A stretch of 64,000 bases of DNA, from NCBI GenBank assembly GCA_029204225.1, contig CM055102.1, positions 15,992,229 through 16,056,228 of the forward strand, in the 5' to 3' direction. The notes beneath the pieces were generated by a model, which made no database searches, was not told where the DNA came from, and saw only the letters and a program-made list of their open reading frames with translations. The position numbers and the translations under genes are program-made. This stretch comes from Diphasiastrum complanatum. Lineage: Eukaryota > Streptophyta > Lycopodiopsida > Lycopodiales > Lycopodiaceae. Shown here in pieces: positions 53,691 through 64,000 of the stretch. Each line of letters opens with the position of its first letter. Within the stretch, counting starts at the first letter, position 1.

Positions 53691-55405
53691 AAGATGTTTC
53701 ACTCTTCATAAGTGCTTGATGCTCAAGATCCATTGCTTGGATCCACTCCTCTTCTTTTCTTGCTTAATGATCTACACTTGTAGGCTCATCCAAAGAGGTT
53801 AGGAGAACAACATAATTTTCAGAAACTACTTGCTTACCCTTTTGATCATATGTGAGCCTTGAAGGTACTTGTCTTTCTCTTGATGTTCTCCTTGGCTTTT
53901 GACTTGATGAAGGTCCATCATCACCACCATCCAAAGTAGGATCCTTATCATCAACATCAAGAATGTTAGATCCATCCACTCTACCATCAATCATGCTTGA
54001 AGACACCTTTGGAATGTTCCCCTCATAAAAAATGACATCTCTACCAACAATCACTTTGTTACTAGAAGGAATGTAAACCTTGTAGCTTTACTCACCTCAC
54101 TATATCCAACAAAAACACCTCTTCTTGAAGATGAATCCTCCTTGGTCCTATCATCAAGAATAATGTTGACATAGCATGTGCATCCAAAGGTTTTTAGAAA
54201 GTTGACACTCGGCCTCCTCTTGAATAGCATCTTAAAAGGTGTCCTTCCATCCAAAATAGCACTTGGCCACCTATTGCACAAGAAATTGGCACACAACAAA
54301 GCTTGATCCCAAAATGGTTTGTCAAGATTAGCACTTAACCGCATAGCTTTAGCACTTTCACATAAGTTTCAGCCACTCCATTTTGTTGTGGGGTCCTTGA
54401 TATTGTATACTCCCTCTTGATCCCATGCTCATCACAAAAGGCCTTGAACTTGTTAGATATGTACTCACCACCATTGTCACCTCTCAAGCACTTGATCTTT
54501 GTGAAAAATTGGTTCTTCCTTGCATTCTTGGACTTGACAAAGACATCATACACTTCATCCTTGCTCTTTAGTAGATAGATCCAACAAAATCTACTAAAAT
54601 CATCAATGAATGTTACATACATCTTAGCTCCACTATTGCTAATTGTAGTAAATCCATGAATATCTGAATGTACAAGTTGAAAAGGCCTTGTAGATCTAGA
54701 AATAGATCTAGTATAAGGTAGTCTATGTGACTTAGACAAAGCACAAGACTCACAAACATGCTTGAAATTACTTAAGGAACTTGGAAGACCAATCACAACC
54801 TTCTTCCTTGCCATTACCTCCAATGACTTGAAGTTGAGGTGTCCCATCCTTTTGTGCCAAACCTCTTGAATAGAAATTTGTTCCCTTGCAACACATCCAA
54901 CTTGGTTAGCAATAACACAAGCATCAAGTTTGAACAACTTCTCTTGCCTTTTACCTTTTCCAATCAAGACATCCTTCCTTTTGATCAAACAAACATCTCC
55001 ATCAAACTTCACCTTGAGGCCTTTACTTAGCATTTTACTCACACTAAGTAAATTCTTGGTAATAGATGGAATAAATAAAGCATCCTCCAAATGAACATTC
55101 CTATTTGTAGAGAGAGAAATAGGAATTGTGCCAATCCCTTTGATTGCACACTCAACATCATTGGCCGTGTAGATCACCCTCTTGTCATCTCCATATGCCA
55201 ACAAATAAGTGAAGTACTGTTTGTGAAAAGTCATGTGTGAACTTGATCCACTATCAATCCACCAAGGATCTAGATCTCCATCATTAACAAGCATACATGA
55301 AGACATCACAAAAGCATCATCATTTGCATCTTGAACATCCAAACCATCCTCATCAAGAGTAAGATTACTTGCTTGTCTCCTTGATCTCTCTTCTTCTTGT
55401 AGCAC
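53691..55405 (-). pseudogene. Copia B protease and integrase
   Basis: A 356-codon open frame (55405-54335) includes the protease site WWIDSGSSSHMT, the GAG-pre-integrase block EVWHKRMGHLNFKS, the zinc-site CESCALSKSHRLPY, and the integrase core with D in LVHSDIHGF, D in RGDNGGEYIS and E in NGVAETY. The triad is intact, although the usual ERK after E has become ETY. After a shift at about 54340 it continues (KPFWDQALLCANFLCNRWPS, FGCTCYVNI, VGYSEVSKATRF), then a linker ending KGKQVVSENYVVLL, which resembles copia H. The RT entry lies at about 53760-53700. Confidence 0.92.
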
Positions 55406-55727
55406 TCACTTGCAAAGTGTCCTTTGATGCCACAATAGAAGCACTTGAGCTTTGATCTATCCTTATTTTTGCCACTTGAAGAAGCATCCATTTGATCTTG
55501 CCCTTTAGACCACTTACTTTTGGTTTTGCCCTTGAATTTGCCCTTTGTGAACATAGCATCCTCTTGAAGTGATCTTGTTGTGTTGATGGTCTCTCCTCCA
55601 AACCTACAACAATATCCAAAACATCATTCATCTCAAGAAGTGACTCCATCCTCACTTTTCACAATGAATAGTTAGTTGAGGTAAGCCTATCATTGGCTTC
55701 CAACATGACTCCAATTGAGGTTGCCAT
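55406..55727 (-). pseudogene. Copia B gag (internally deleted)
   Basis: The start at 55727 reads MATSIGVMLEANDRLTSTNY, then a stop, and MESLLEMNDVLDIVVGLEERPST, homologous to the first 40 residues of copia-type Gag and to the copia H start. The sequence then jumps to the basic region KGKFKGKTKSKWSKGQDQ and an intact zinc knuckle CFYCGIKGHFASEC (about 55462-55421). The central capsid part is deleted. Confidence 0.85.
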
Positions 55728-55832
55728 GTAGCAATGACTTGATCTTCTCTTTCAACCTGTTTCAATGCACAAAGCACTCCTTTGAAAAAGAACAAATGCT
55801 TTCAAAAGAAATCACCAAGACTTACATCCTTT

Positions 55833-56110
55833 TATAACAGGTCCAAACCCTATTTGGCCACTTGGCTTTCCCTCCAAAATGCTAGCCCTACTAATTTTGG
55901 GTCTAGATTCAATGTACCCAACTATTCAAATTGAATCTACTCAAACTCACATTCTAACTTTCCCACACTTTCAAAAAGTGTTTATTCAAATGAAATTTAA
56001 ACTAATGAACTTTGAAAAGTCAACCTCTAAGTCTAAAACAAGTTTTGGCCTCAATAAGCCAAATATGGAAATATTGCAAAATGTGATGAAACTAGTTGAA
56101 TCTTTCACAC
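55833..56110 (-). repeat. Truncated 5' LTR of copia B
   Basis: Only the first 275 bases of the LTR (matching 52370-52636 nearly base for base) remain. The sequence then passes at about 55832 into leader sequence, so the LTR 3' half and the primer site are deleted. Confidence 0.88.
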
Positions 56111-56115
56111 AGATT
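56111..56115. repeat. Target-site duplication of copia B (right copy)
   Basis: AGATT, identical to 51984-51988. Confidence 0.8.
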
Positions 56116-59100
56116 ACTTCAAGCCATAAAGTGTTTTATGAAGTTTACACACACGATTGTGTTTACCTTCGATAATATAACCTTCGGATTGCACCATGTA
56201 AATTTCTTCTTCGATAACTCCATTGAGATATGTTGTCTGTACATCCATTTGATGTATTTCCAAATTTGTTGCAGCAGCAAACGATAATAAAAGTCAAATA
56301 GAAGAATTCTTGATTACAAGACTAAAAGTCTCGGTGTAATCGACGTTGTATACCTGAAAAAATCCTCTGGTGACAAGTCGGGCTTTTCTTCTGTCGATGC
56401 TTCCATCTGCTTTTTATTTGACTTTTAAAATCCATTTGCAATCAACTACGTTTCTGCTAACAAGTAATCCGACAATCGTCCATGTCTGGTTCTTGATAAG
56501 AGATGAATACTCTTTAGTGCCTCTTTGATAGTCGTCGACTCCTGAACAAGGTAGGCTACAGACTTGTCGATATACCTTGTAGGTGGTCTGCTAGTTCTTG
56601 ATGATTTTCTGGGGAATAGAGGAAGTTGATCATTTTCATCATACTGTAGTTGTTGAATTACAACATCATCATCTTCCAATTCGTCGTTGATATGTTGTTC
56701 GTCGAAAGTATATGAGCTTGGACCTTCAATGGGAATAGTCGACTGAGGAACCTCAAAGTTCAATATGTCGGATGAGTCAGACAAGTCGGCTTCCCTTGAG
56801 TCCGATATACTGATCCTCGATGAAGATGACATCCCAGCTGGTGAATATCTTCAACTCGATGGGATTGAACAACTTGTAGGCTTGATCTGAAATAGTGTAG
56901 CTGATGAAAATACATTTGATACTCTAGAAGTCGAGCTTCTTCCTGAGATCATGAGAAATCTACGCATAAGTAGTACATCCAAAAACTCATAAGTTTGATA
57001 AAGAAGGTTTGGTACCTGTCCAAACTTCGAATGGTGTTTTGTTTGAGAGACCTTTAGTAAGACATTTGTTCTAAATATAGGTTGTTGTTGAAACAACTTC
57101 AGCCTAGAAGGACTTCGGAAGTGTCGCATGTGATAACATGCACTTTTCTGATTCGACTAACGTTCTATTTTTTCTCTCAACAAGATAGACCATTTGATTG
57201 AGACGAATAGGAAGAAATGTATTGTTGCTCAATGCCGTTGTTAAGGCAGTACTCCTTGAATTTGGTGGAGATGTATTATCCTCCATTGTCAGACGTCGGT
57301 GCTTTGATTCATTTGCCAGTTTGATTTTTTGCATGCTCTTTGAATTGTCTAAACTTAATGAAAGCCTCTGATTTCTACTCAATGAAGTAAACAACTGTTC
57401 TTCTAGAGAATTCTTCGATAAAGGTAATGAAATACTTTTCATCTAGTAATGATGGAGTTTGCATAGGTCCACATATATCTGAATGAACAACATCTAACAA
57501 AGCTTTTGATGCATGCCTATGACTCGATCTAAAGGGAATCATAGTCTACTTTCCAAGGATGCAGCTATGGCAGACAGAGAGATCGACTTTGCCAGAAAGA
57601 TAGTCAAGACCAAGTTCTAGGGACTGTCTAGACATGTTCGAAATAGATGAATGAAGTGTCCTAAGCGATGATGCCATAGTAATGTTTTATTGACAAGAAC
57701 AGAGGTTTTCAAGGCTTGACTAGAATCAGAATAACAATGTGCCAATCTATATAAGTATCCATGCCTCTTGTCGAGTGCAAGGATCTTATTGCTCCTATCA
57801 ATAATTCTGTATTGATCTGACTCAAACTCCACCTTATGATCTAAATCTGTAATTCTACTTACTGATAATATATTTGTAGAGGGTGTAGGAACATACAAGA
57901 CTTTTGACAGTAGTTTGAATTGATCATGCTAGAATCTTAATCTTACAATACCTTCACCTTCGATAGTGTGAGTGCTATCATCACTAAGATGAACATACTT
58001 CTTTGTGTTGTAAGGCGTATAGGAATGAAAAATCTCATGATGATTGGTCATAGTTGAGTAGCTCCAGAATCCAAAGACCACGAATCATCCGAATTCGCGC
58101 ATTTGTCTTTGACCAAAAAAGCGCCTTTGTCCATTTCGACTTCAAGAGATGATGTAAGTGTATTTTCTTGTTGATCAGGTTGCTTGGCTACATTCTTCGC
58201 TTTGAGAATTCGGCAATCCAAGATCTCATGGTTATTGCGCTTGCAATACCTGTAAAACATCTTCTTCTTTGATGAATGTGAATTTGATGATTGTTCTTGA
58301 CTTTGAGTCTATTTCTGATTTGATGCAAACTGCTTGGAGCTTTTCTGCTTCTATCATTTCGAGCTGTTGTTGACATATAGAGCATGAGACAAAGAGGTAG
58401 ATAGAGTGTCTTGACTTATTTGATTATCTTGTAGCAACATAGTGATAACTCTGGTAAGAGTTAAATCTAATTGTGTTGGGATAATCATTACCCAGTTCTA
58501 ATATGTAAAGGGCAGGCTTGAAAGCAATGTCATAATTGCGTCTTGATCATCTATGATTGATCTGACACTGGCCATATGTTACAAGAGATTCTTAAACTGG
58601 TTAATATGATTAGGAAGAGAATCATTATTCGACATCTTGAGTGTGAAGACTTGTCTTAGAAGATGCAATTTGGTAGTTATGTCTCTCACATCATATAGTG
58701 AGCTCAGGATGTCCCAAACTTCTTTCAAAGTTTTGGCTTCAGCTATGTGGCCAATCTGAGTATCTGATATATTGAGGAAAATAAGCACGAAAGCTTTACC
58801 ATCCTTCAATTTCCATTTTGAGTCTTCTGTGGCCAACTCGCCAACAACGATCAGACTTAACCAACTGAAAGTTCAGAAACCAACATTGAGATCCAACCTG
58901 GCGCCGTGCCAGATCGGGGGTCCCGATGTGGGTGACTTCCCTCCAAGCAAGTCGCCCGACATACGTCAAACTTAACCAACTTGAAGCTTCGTTACAAACG
59001 AGTAACATGCAATCCAAGCAAGTCTTCTTTAGACTTTACTTCAATACTTGTAACAACATCTCACAACTCGTTGGCAATTAGCAAGGTCTTCATCTTAAAT

Positions 59101-59168
59101 TTCCATAAATGATAATTGGATCCATTAAGCTTGTTTGCAATAAGACCGGCTTTACTTTGAGAATCCAT
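56116..59168 (-). pseudogene. Copia A gag-pol 5' two-thirds
   Basis: The gag start at 59168 reads MDSQSKAGLIANKLNGSNYHLWKFKMKTLL. After a small insertion it continues (WKLKDGKAFVLIFLNISDTQ, AKTLKEVWDILSSLYDVRDITTKLHL). The zinc knuckle is at about 58260-58215 (FYRYCKRNNHEILDC, first cysteine lost), the protease at 58072-58060 (SWSLDSGAT), then NILSVSRITDLDHKVEF and LWHHRLGHF (GAG-pre-integrase), broken integrase with TSDNGG and LVERKNRT, a linker frame 56832-56446 (SSRTSRPPTRYIDKSVAYLVQE), and RT up to LHKTLYGLK at the copia B insertion. Many stops. Pol continues at 51983. No 5' LTR remains; gypsy L begins within 25 bases of the gag ATG. Confidence 0.88.
58850..59035. repeat. Small insertion in copia A gag
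   Basis: Between the two gag parts are about 185 bases foreign to gag, more GC-rich, with direct repeats ACTTAACCAACT (about 58856 and 58972) and TCCAAGCAAGTC (about 58941 and 59013). This looks like a short non-autonomous insertion or repair filler. Confidence 0.6.
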
Positions 59169-59189
59169 CTAGAACTTTAGTCTGTCGAA

Positions 59190-60072
59190 GTTAACCTCAG
59201 TTGGAACAAGCTGACGGCTTAGGAAACGGATTGGAAAATCCTTTTTGTATTCTCCGGGTTGCGTTAAAACAGCACCAATAGCATACTTATTAGCCTCCGT
59301 ATGCACATGGAACTCCTTAGTATAATCAGGCACACGAAGAATGGGTGCAGTAACTAAAGCATGTTTAAGATCTTCAAAGGCTTTAATCCTAGCTTCTGTC
59401 CACCTTGGGTCAGTAACGATTTGATATACTAACCGTGCTTTATCAGTGTAGTGTATTATAAAAAATCGATAATAACACGTGTGGCCAAGAAAGATGTAAA
59501 TTTCTTTCACTATGCCAAGTAGGGGCATTTCCAAAATGACTCGGATCTTTTCAAGACCAGTGGCGATACCATTTTGAGAAATAATATGGCCCAGTACCAC
59601 ACCATGGGTAAGCTAGATCGGAATTCAATGAAATTTTGAACCTTCGACAACGAATGGACACTTGTTCAAGGGCATCGAGATGCTTATCTTGAGAGGAATG
59701 CACACCAAGATCATCGAGATAAATCTCTAAATTCTTGTGCAATATATCCTTGAAAGCTCGTTGCATCACCCGTTGAAATGTGGATGGAGCATTGCACAAA
59801 CCGAATGGCATAATGTTATATGCAAAGGTACCAAACTTCTGTAACAAAAGCTATTTTGAAACAATCTTCAAAAGCAATTTGGACTAAGAAATAGACACTA
59901 AAACCATCGAGGAAGCTAAAAGCTTCAGCTCCTACCATATCTTCGAGGATTTGTGTAGTCAGAGGAGGTAAGGGAAAATGATCATTCTCTGTTTGATCAT
60001 TAAGTTTCTTTGAATACACGCAGATACGGAGTTTACCATTTTTTTTTGGGTACCACCACAATTGGTGATACC
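59190..60072 (-). pseudogene. Gypsy L: RT and RNase H start
   Basis: Minus-strand frames give YPKKNGKLRICVYSKKLND, AEAFSFLDGFSVYF, then FGTFAYNIMPFGLCNAPSTFQRVMQRAF, the catalytic IYLDDLGVHS at about 59728-59700, VVLGHIISQNGIATGLEKI, HYTDKARLVYQIV, APILRVPDYTKEFHVHTEANKYAIGAVL and FPIRFLSRQL. This is the same order as, and a close relative of, gypsy M RT. Copia A2 is inserted at 60072 within the VSPIVVVPKK block, so the upstream gypsy part should lie right of the window. The RNase H side is cut off by the copia A junction. Confidence 0.88.
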
Positions 60073-61279
60073 TGTTGGAGAGAGGGAGATGAACGAGCTG
60101 AGAAAGGTGTTGTATGTTAGAAACGAAAAATTAGCTCAAAGGGATAAGACGAACACGAATGAGAAACGAATTTGAACAAGAAACGAAACACGAACGAGAA
60201 ACGAACTCGAACAGAAAATGTTCGTGCGCAATGGAACGAGCTATACGACTCTCTCCGTAAGCATGACTATGTCTATAAGAATGAACAGAACTTTAGTGAT
60301 GGAAATCACGGTCATTCTAGATTACGTAGCCAAACATTAATAAATGAATGAAGCGCCAGAAGCATGATTTTTCACAAATAGCAAGACAAATTATATGTCG
60401 CGAATGATTCGCAAAGAGTTAGACTATGCTCGACCGATAATTAGTCGTGAAGGATTCACGAAAGACAAGACTAGATGTTAGTCGTCTATCACCAGAAAGA
60501 ACAACTAGAAAGATCAAACAGAATGAATAATAAGCATAGCAATATAAACACAGATCTGAACACAGAACAAAGAACTATATCAGATTAAGTATATCATCTA
60601 TACATGTCAATAATGCGGTAGAGCACAAGACAATAGCGGACAAAATCGCATGCCCTACGAAGCTTATACAATCTGTAAAGGAATAAAAACTTATTGCTAA
60701 CAATCAAAAATCAATGTGCAAGGCATCTACTTCATCTGTCTTTCTGATAAGCTTCTGAAGCTAATTTACATACACTTCATCTTCTCATCATCTTCTTCAT
60801 CAACTTGAATACACAAATGGTATCCAATATATATACATAATATTACAGGTGTGCAGATGTAGAAAGTACAGAGTGGATGTGTTGTCTGTAGGAGATTGTG
60901 GGTGGCTGCAATCGTTGTCCAGTTAGTTAGCACAGCTGCATGGGATGAGCGTGAAAAGGGTGCGACGTCAGTTAGTGCTGAAGTGACCGTTGGTGGTGAT
61001 TATGTGAAAAGTGCGTCACTCTTACGAATAGCCTTAGGATTAGATTTACAGGGTACCTTTGCTTTTAGGGCACCCTTGGCATTCTGTAAAATAGTGTCCT
61101 CTTTTTGCCTGTCACCATAACGTGCGTAAAACCACAGTGTCACGATTCTTTCGTCTTTTCTTCGTCTGAGCGAAATTGCGTGTAAATAGGCAGACTGCAT
61201 GACAACATTAGTAAATATGTAGCATGAATGGAAATAGATGAAAATGGGATTTAGGAGAGTAGAGGGAATAGATCCAACA
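60073..61279 (-). repeat. 3' LTR of copia A2 (1207 bp)
   Basis: Minus start TGTTGGATCTATTCCC at 61279, end CTCTCTCCAACA at 60073. Its last 190 bases match 63814-64000 almost completely. Rich in CGAAC/GAACGA repeats at 60145-60225. Confidence 0.92.
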
Positions 61280-61290
61280 CCCCCTCTTAA
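61280..61290 (-). promoter_or_regulatory. Polypurine tract of copia A2
   Basis: The minus strand TTAAGAGGGGG directly precedes TGTTGG. Confidence 0.85.
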
Positions 61291-63384
61291 TTTGGATCCA
61301 TGAATGCCTTGATCTTCAGACTGAGCAATGCACAAAATTTGTTGTGTGCATTAACACTTAGTGCTTTCGTGAAAATATCTGAAACCATGTCCTACATTCT
61401 GTAGTATGTTAAGCTTACCTCTTTGTCGAGAACCTTGCCCCTGATGTAGTGATATCTGATCTCAATGTGCTTACTCCTAGAATGAAATCTAGGGTTGGTC
61501 GATAAGGCAATAGCACTTTGATTATCACAAAATAAAATTGTAGGGCTGTACTGATACAGATTGACATCTGACAACAAATTTCTCAACCAAAACGCTTTCT
61601 TGATAGATTGAGAAGCAACAATGTATTTTGCTTCAGTAGAAGAAAGTGCAAAAGAGGTTTGTTTATGACTGCTCCACGAAATAGGACCATCGTTGAAGAA
61701 GAATGTAAATCCAGATGTGGACTTACAATCGTCTGCATCTCCTCCCCAGCTTGCATCAGAATAGCCACTGAGCTGATGAAGATTGTCATTGCTGACATCT
61801 CCATAGCAGATGCACTGGTCCATGGTAGCTCAAATATATCTCATGACTCGAATAAGAGCCTTCCAATGGGTAATGCCAGGATTAGCCATGTATTGGTTGA
61901 GTGAGCTAACGACAAAAGAGATATCTGGTCTTGTACAGACTATTGAGTACATGAGGGATCCGAGTATCAATCGATACAAATACTCTCTCATCTGCTCCTC
62001 TTCCTGCTTGGTCTGGGGACATTGGTCCTTCGACAAATGCAGGCCTGGATCCATTGATGAGTGAGCTAATTTACAAGTCATTAAATTGTATCTGTTAAGA
62101 ACATTATGAAGATACCTTTGTTGACTAATGTAAATCAGTCGATTTGCTTTGTCTATGTGGATTTGAATTTTCAGACAGAAGTGAGCTTCGCCCAGATCAG
62201 TCATGTCGAACTCTGAGAACAACATCTGTTTTGAATCCTTGACCATATTGGTATTGTTGCTAAAGAGCAACGTATCATCCACGTACAAGGTGATGATAAT
62301 GAAGGATTGTTGTACTATTGATTTCAAATAAACGTTGCAATCATCAGTGCTTGGTTTAAATCCTTGTTCAATGAGGAATGTGTTGATCCTTTAAAACCAA
62401 GCTTTGGCAGACTGTTTCAAGCCGTACAATGCTTTGTGGAGTTTACAAACATGACTCTTCATGCCTTTCAGAACGTATCCATTGGGCTAGATCATGTAGA
62501 TATCTTCTTGTATAAATCCATTCAGATAGGATGTTTGTACATCAAGTTGATGTACTTCGAGGTCGGCAGCTGCAGCATAAGACAGGAGGATTCGGATCGA
62601 CGAATGTTTGACGACTGGACTAAAAGTTTCACTATAGTCGACATTCGAGATTTGGGTGAATCCTCGTGCTACTAGTCTAGCCTTCCTTCAATCAATTGCT
62701 CCGTTGGCATTGTATTTGATCTTAAAGATCCAGTTGCAATCAATAATATTGCAGCCAATAGGAGCTTTGACTAATGACCATGTCTAATTCTTGATCAGAG
62801 AGGAATACTCTCTATCCATAGCTTCTCTCCAAAGATCAAAGTCTGGGTAGCTGAGTGCCTGTTCGACTGTTGTCGGTTCCTGTATCAAGAGACATGCAGA
62901 ATCAAAAGTATACCTTGTGGGCTGTGTGCGCATTCGGCTTGATCTTTTGGGAGGATTCGAAAGATGAACCACTCTTGGGACTTGTTGTTGGGTAGCAACA
63001 ACATCTTCATTTGATTCGTTGTCTCGAAGTGGGTCGACAATAGACACGCCTGAGCCAGAAGCTCGGACTGTCGTGTCAACGACAGGTGATGAAGGTTCTT
63101 CTTGAGCAATGTCCTTGCCTTTGAGGTCGACGAACTGATCCTCGATAAAGATTGTATCCCGGCTAGATTTGCTGGGTATCAGGATCGAATAGCTTGTAAG
63201 TGTTATCAGATGAAGTATATCCGATCAAGATGGTCTTGAGACCTTGGAAGTCCAATTTTTTCCTTGTGTCCTTTGGGATCTGCGCGTAGGCAATGCACCC
63301 AAACACTCTTAGGTTCTTCAAAGAAGGCTTAGAGCCTGTCCATGCCTCGTGGGGTGTCTTGTCTGAGAGGGGCTTGGTGCGCAA
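61291..63384 (-). pseudogene. Copia A2 pol: integrase end, RT, RNase H
   Basis: From the junction at about 63389: LSDKTPHEAWTGSKPSLKNLRVFGCIAYAQIPKDTRKKLDF and IGYTSSDNTYKLFDP (integrase C-terminus), linker PPKRSSRMRTQPTRYTFDSA, DLWREAMDREYSSLIKN (RT start, 63047-62784), broken RT to about 62330, then 62327-61830 with the catalytic YVDDTLLF, MTDLGEAHFCLKIQI, SQQRYLHNVLNRYNL and LGSLMYSIVCTRPDIS. RNase H 61823-61392 reads LSGYSDASWGGDADDCKSTSGFTFF, SSTEAKYIVAS and CDNQSAIALSTNPRFHSRSKHIEI. A stop and a shift separate the tail SDIFTKALS. The RNase H is well kept. Confidence 0.92.
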
Positions 63385-63388
63385 GATG

Positions 63389-63657
63389 TCTCAGACTTCT
63401 TTCTATGTCTGAGCCTCGGATACATGGCTGATCTGGGTATCCATGATGTTTAGGATGATCAACACAAAAGCCTTTCCATCCTTCAGCTTCCATCTGGCGA
63501 TTGCCCCATCGTCCGCTTTGGGTTTCCCTTCTGCACATGTAACAACGTCGTACAATTCTTTTGCCATTAGTACAGTTTTCATCTTAAATTTTCATAGATG
63601 GTAATTGGCTCCATCAAGCTTGTCCATGATAGGACTGGCTTTCCCTTGGGAATCCAT
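63389..63657 (-). pseudogene. Copia A2 gag N-terminus
   Basis: The ATG at 63657 opens MDSQGKASPIMDKLDGANYHL, then a stop where W is expected (TGA for TGG), KFKMKTVLMAKELYDVV, WKLKDGKAFVLIILNIMDTQISHVSEAQT. At about 63389 the sequence jumps from the gag EVxDIL motif into late integrase. The rest of gag, protease and the integrase core are gone. Confidence 0.88.
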
Positions 63658-63801
63658 GTGGAAGAATTAGTCTAAGTAATAGGAGAAACTATCAGTGACT
63701 TAAGTATGAAAATCTGATACTGAAAATATAGAACAAGAAAACAATTACTCTATCGGCTAGTAGAGTCTTGTACTGTGGAAGCTTATCAAGCTATGGAAAT
63801 A

Positions 63802-63813
63802 GCTCTGATACCA
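63802..63813 (-). promoter_or_regulatory. Primer-binding site of copia A2
   Basis: The minus strand TGGTATCAGAGC, an exact initiator-Met site, directly after the LTR end. Confidence 0.93.
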
Positions 63814-64000
63814 TGTTGGAGAGAGGGAGATGAACGAGTTGAGAAAGGTGTCGTATGTTAGAAACGAAAAATTAGCTCACAGGGGTAAGACAAACACGAA
63901 CGAGAAACGAACTCGAACAAGAAACGAACTCGAACAGAAAATGTTCGTGCGCAGCGGAACGAGCTATACGACTCTCTCCGTAAGTATGACTACACCTATC
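63814..64000 (-). repeat. 5' LTR of copia A2 (partial)
   Basis: The LTR's 3' end, cut by the window edge. It contains an 18-bp unit GAAACGAACTCGAACAA in tandem (about 63904-63938). Confidence 0.9.

Larger units (their letters stand above)
51989..56110 (-). mobile_element. Copia element B, nested in copia A
   Basis: Minus-strand copia with a 3' LTR (51989-52636), a truncated 5' LTR (55833-56110), gag, protease, integrase and an RNase H tail. It splits the RT of copia A (LHKTLYGLK on the right, AWFQRI on the left) and is bounded by a perfect AGATT duplication. RT is replaced by unrelated sequence, and the PBS and half of the 5' LTR are deleted. Confidence 0.92.
60073..64000 (-). mobile_element. 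Copia element A2 (deletion derivative, runs off the window)
   Basis: 3' LTR 60073-61279, polypurine tract, a 2.5-kb interior with gag start joined to late integrase, RT and RNase H, a primer-binding site, and the beginning of the matching LTR at 63814. Inserted into gypsy L. Same family as copia A by gag, RNase H and LTR. Confidence 0.92.

Noticed and set aside
60062-60072. Primer-binding site left of the A2 3' LTR (GGTGATACC)
   Set aside because: The bases encode the VSPI block of gypsy L RT and continue that frame, so the partial likeness to a primer site is coincidence.

Overview
The window is nuclear DNA of a land plant with a large, AT-rich, repeat-dominated genome. The evidence is the mix of nested, decayed Ty1/copia and Ty3/gypsy LTR retrotransposons, primer-binding sites for initiator-Met and Asp tRNAs, and one ATL-type RING-H2 ubiquitin ligase. 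Gene density is about one host gene in 64 kb. I cannot name the species; a gymnosperm, fern or lycophyte would fit as well as a large-genome angiosperm. Left part (1-24 kb): the 3' end and LTR of a chromodomain gypsy element (608-1391); two copia remnants; a nearly full-length copia (H, 5521-10443) that has lost its protease; and an older minus-strand copia (I/K) split in two by a plus-strand gypsy element (J, 12254-18083) of the same LTR family as the window start. J is itself interrupted in gag by a solo-LTR-like piece with a G-rich hairpin cluster. Next come a gag-RT deletion derivative (D, 19620-22764) and an orphan LTR with primer-binding site (G, 22795-23421). Central part (24-29 kb): the only host gene, an intronless ATL-type RING-H2 E3 ligase (25760-26842), flanked by minisatellite arrays. 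The downstream array is dense in TTGAC/GTCAA cores arranged as palindromes. Right part (29-64 kb): copia C (29087-35159), nearly complete, with three heat-shock-like TTCnnGAA motifs spaced exactly 39 bp apart in each LTR; an orphan copia LTR (N, 36233-36694) whose leader is interrupted by a large minus-strand gypsy element (M, 37088-48307) with paired 840-bp LTRs, an Asp-tRNA primer site, gag, protease, RT, RNase H, integrase and an additional coiled-coil ORF downstream of integrase; copia A (minus), cut in its reverse transcriptase by copia B with a perfect 5-bp target duplication; a gypsy RT/RNase H fragment (L); and copia A2, a deletion derivative inserted in L and running off the window end. 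No element looks autonomous: all carry frameshifts, stops or deletions. The most unusual items are the extra coiled-coil ORF and structured leader of gypsy M, an unrecognised ORF occupying the place of the reverse transcriptase in copia B, the 39-bp heat-shock-like LTR repeats of copia C, the LTR of D flanked by both a polypurine tract and a primer-binding site, and the W-box-like palindrome array beside the ATL gene.
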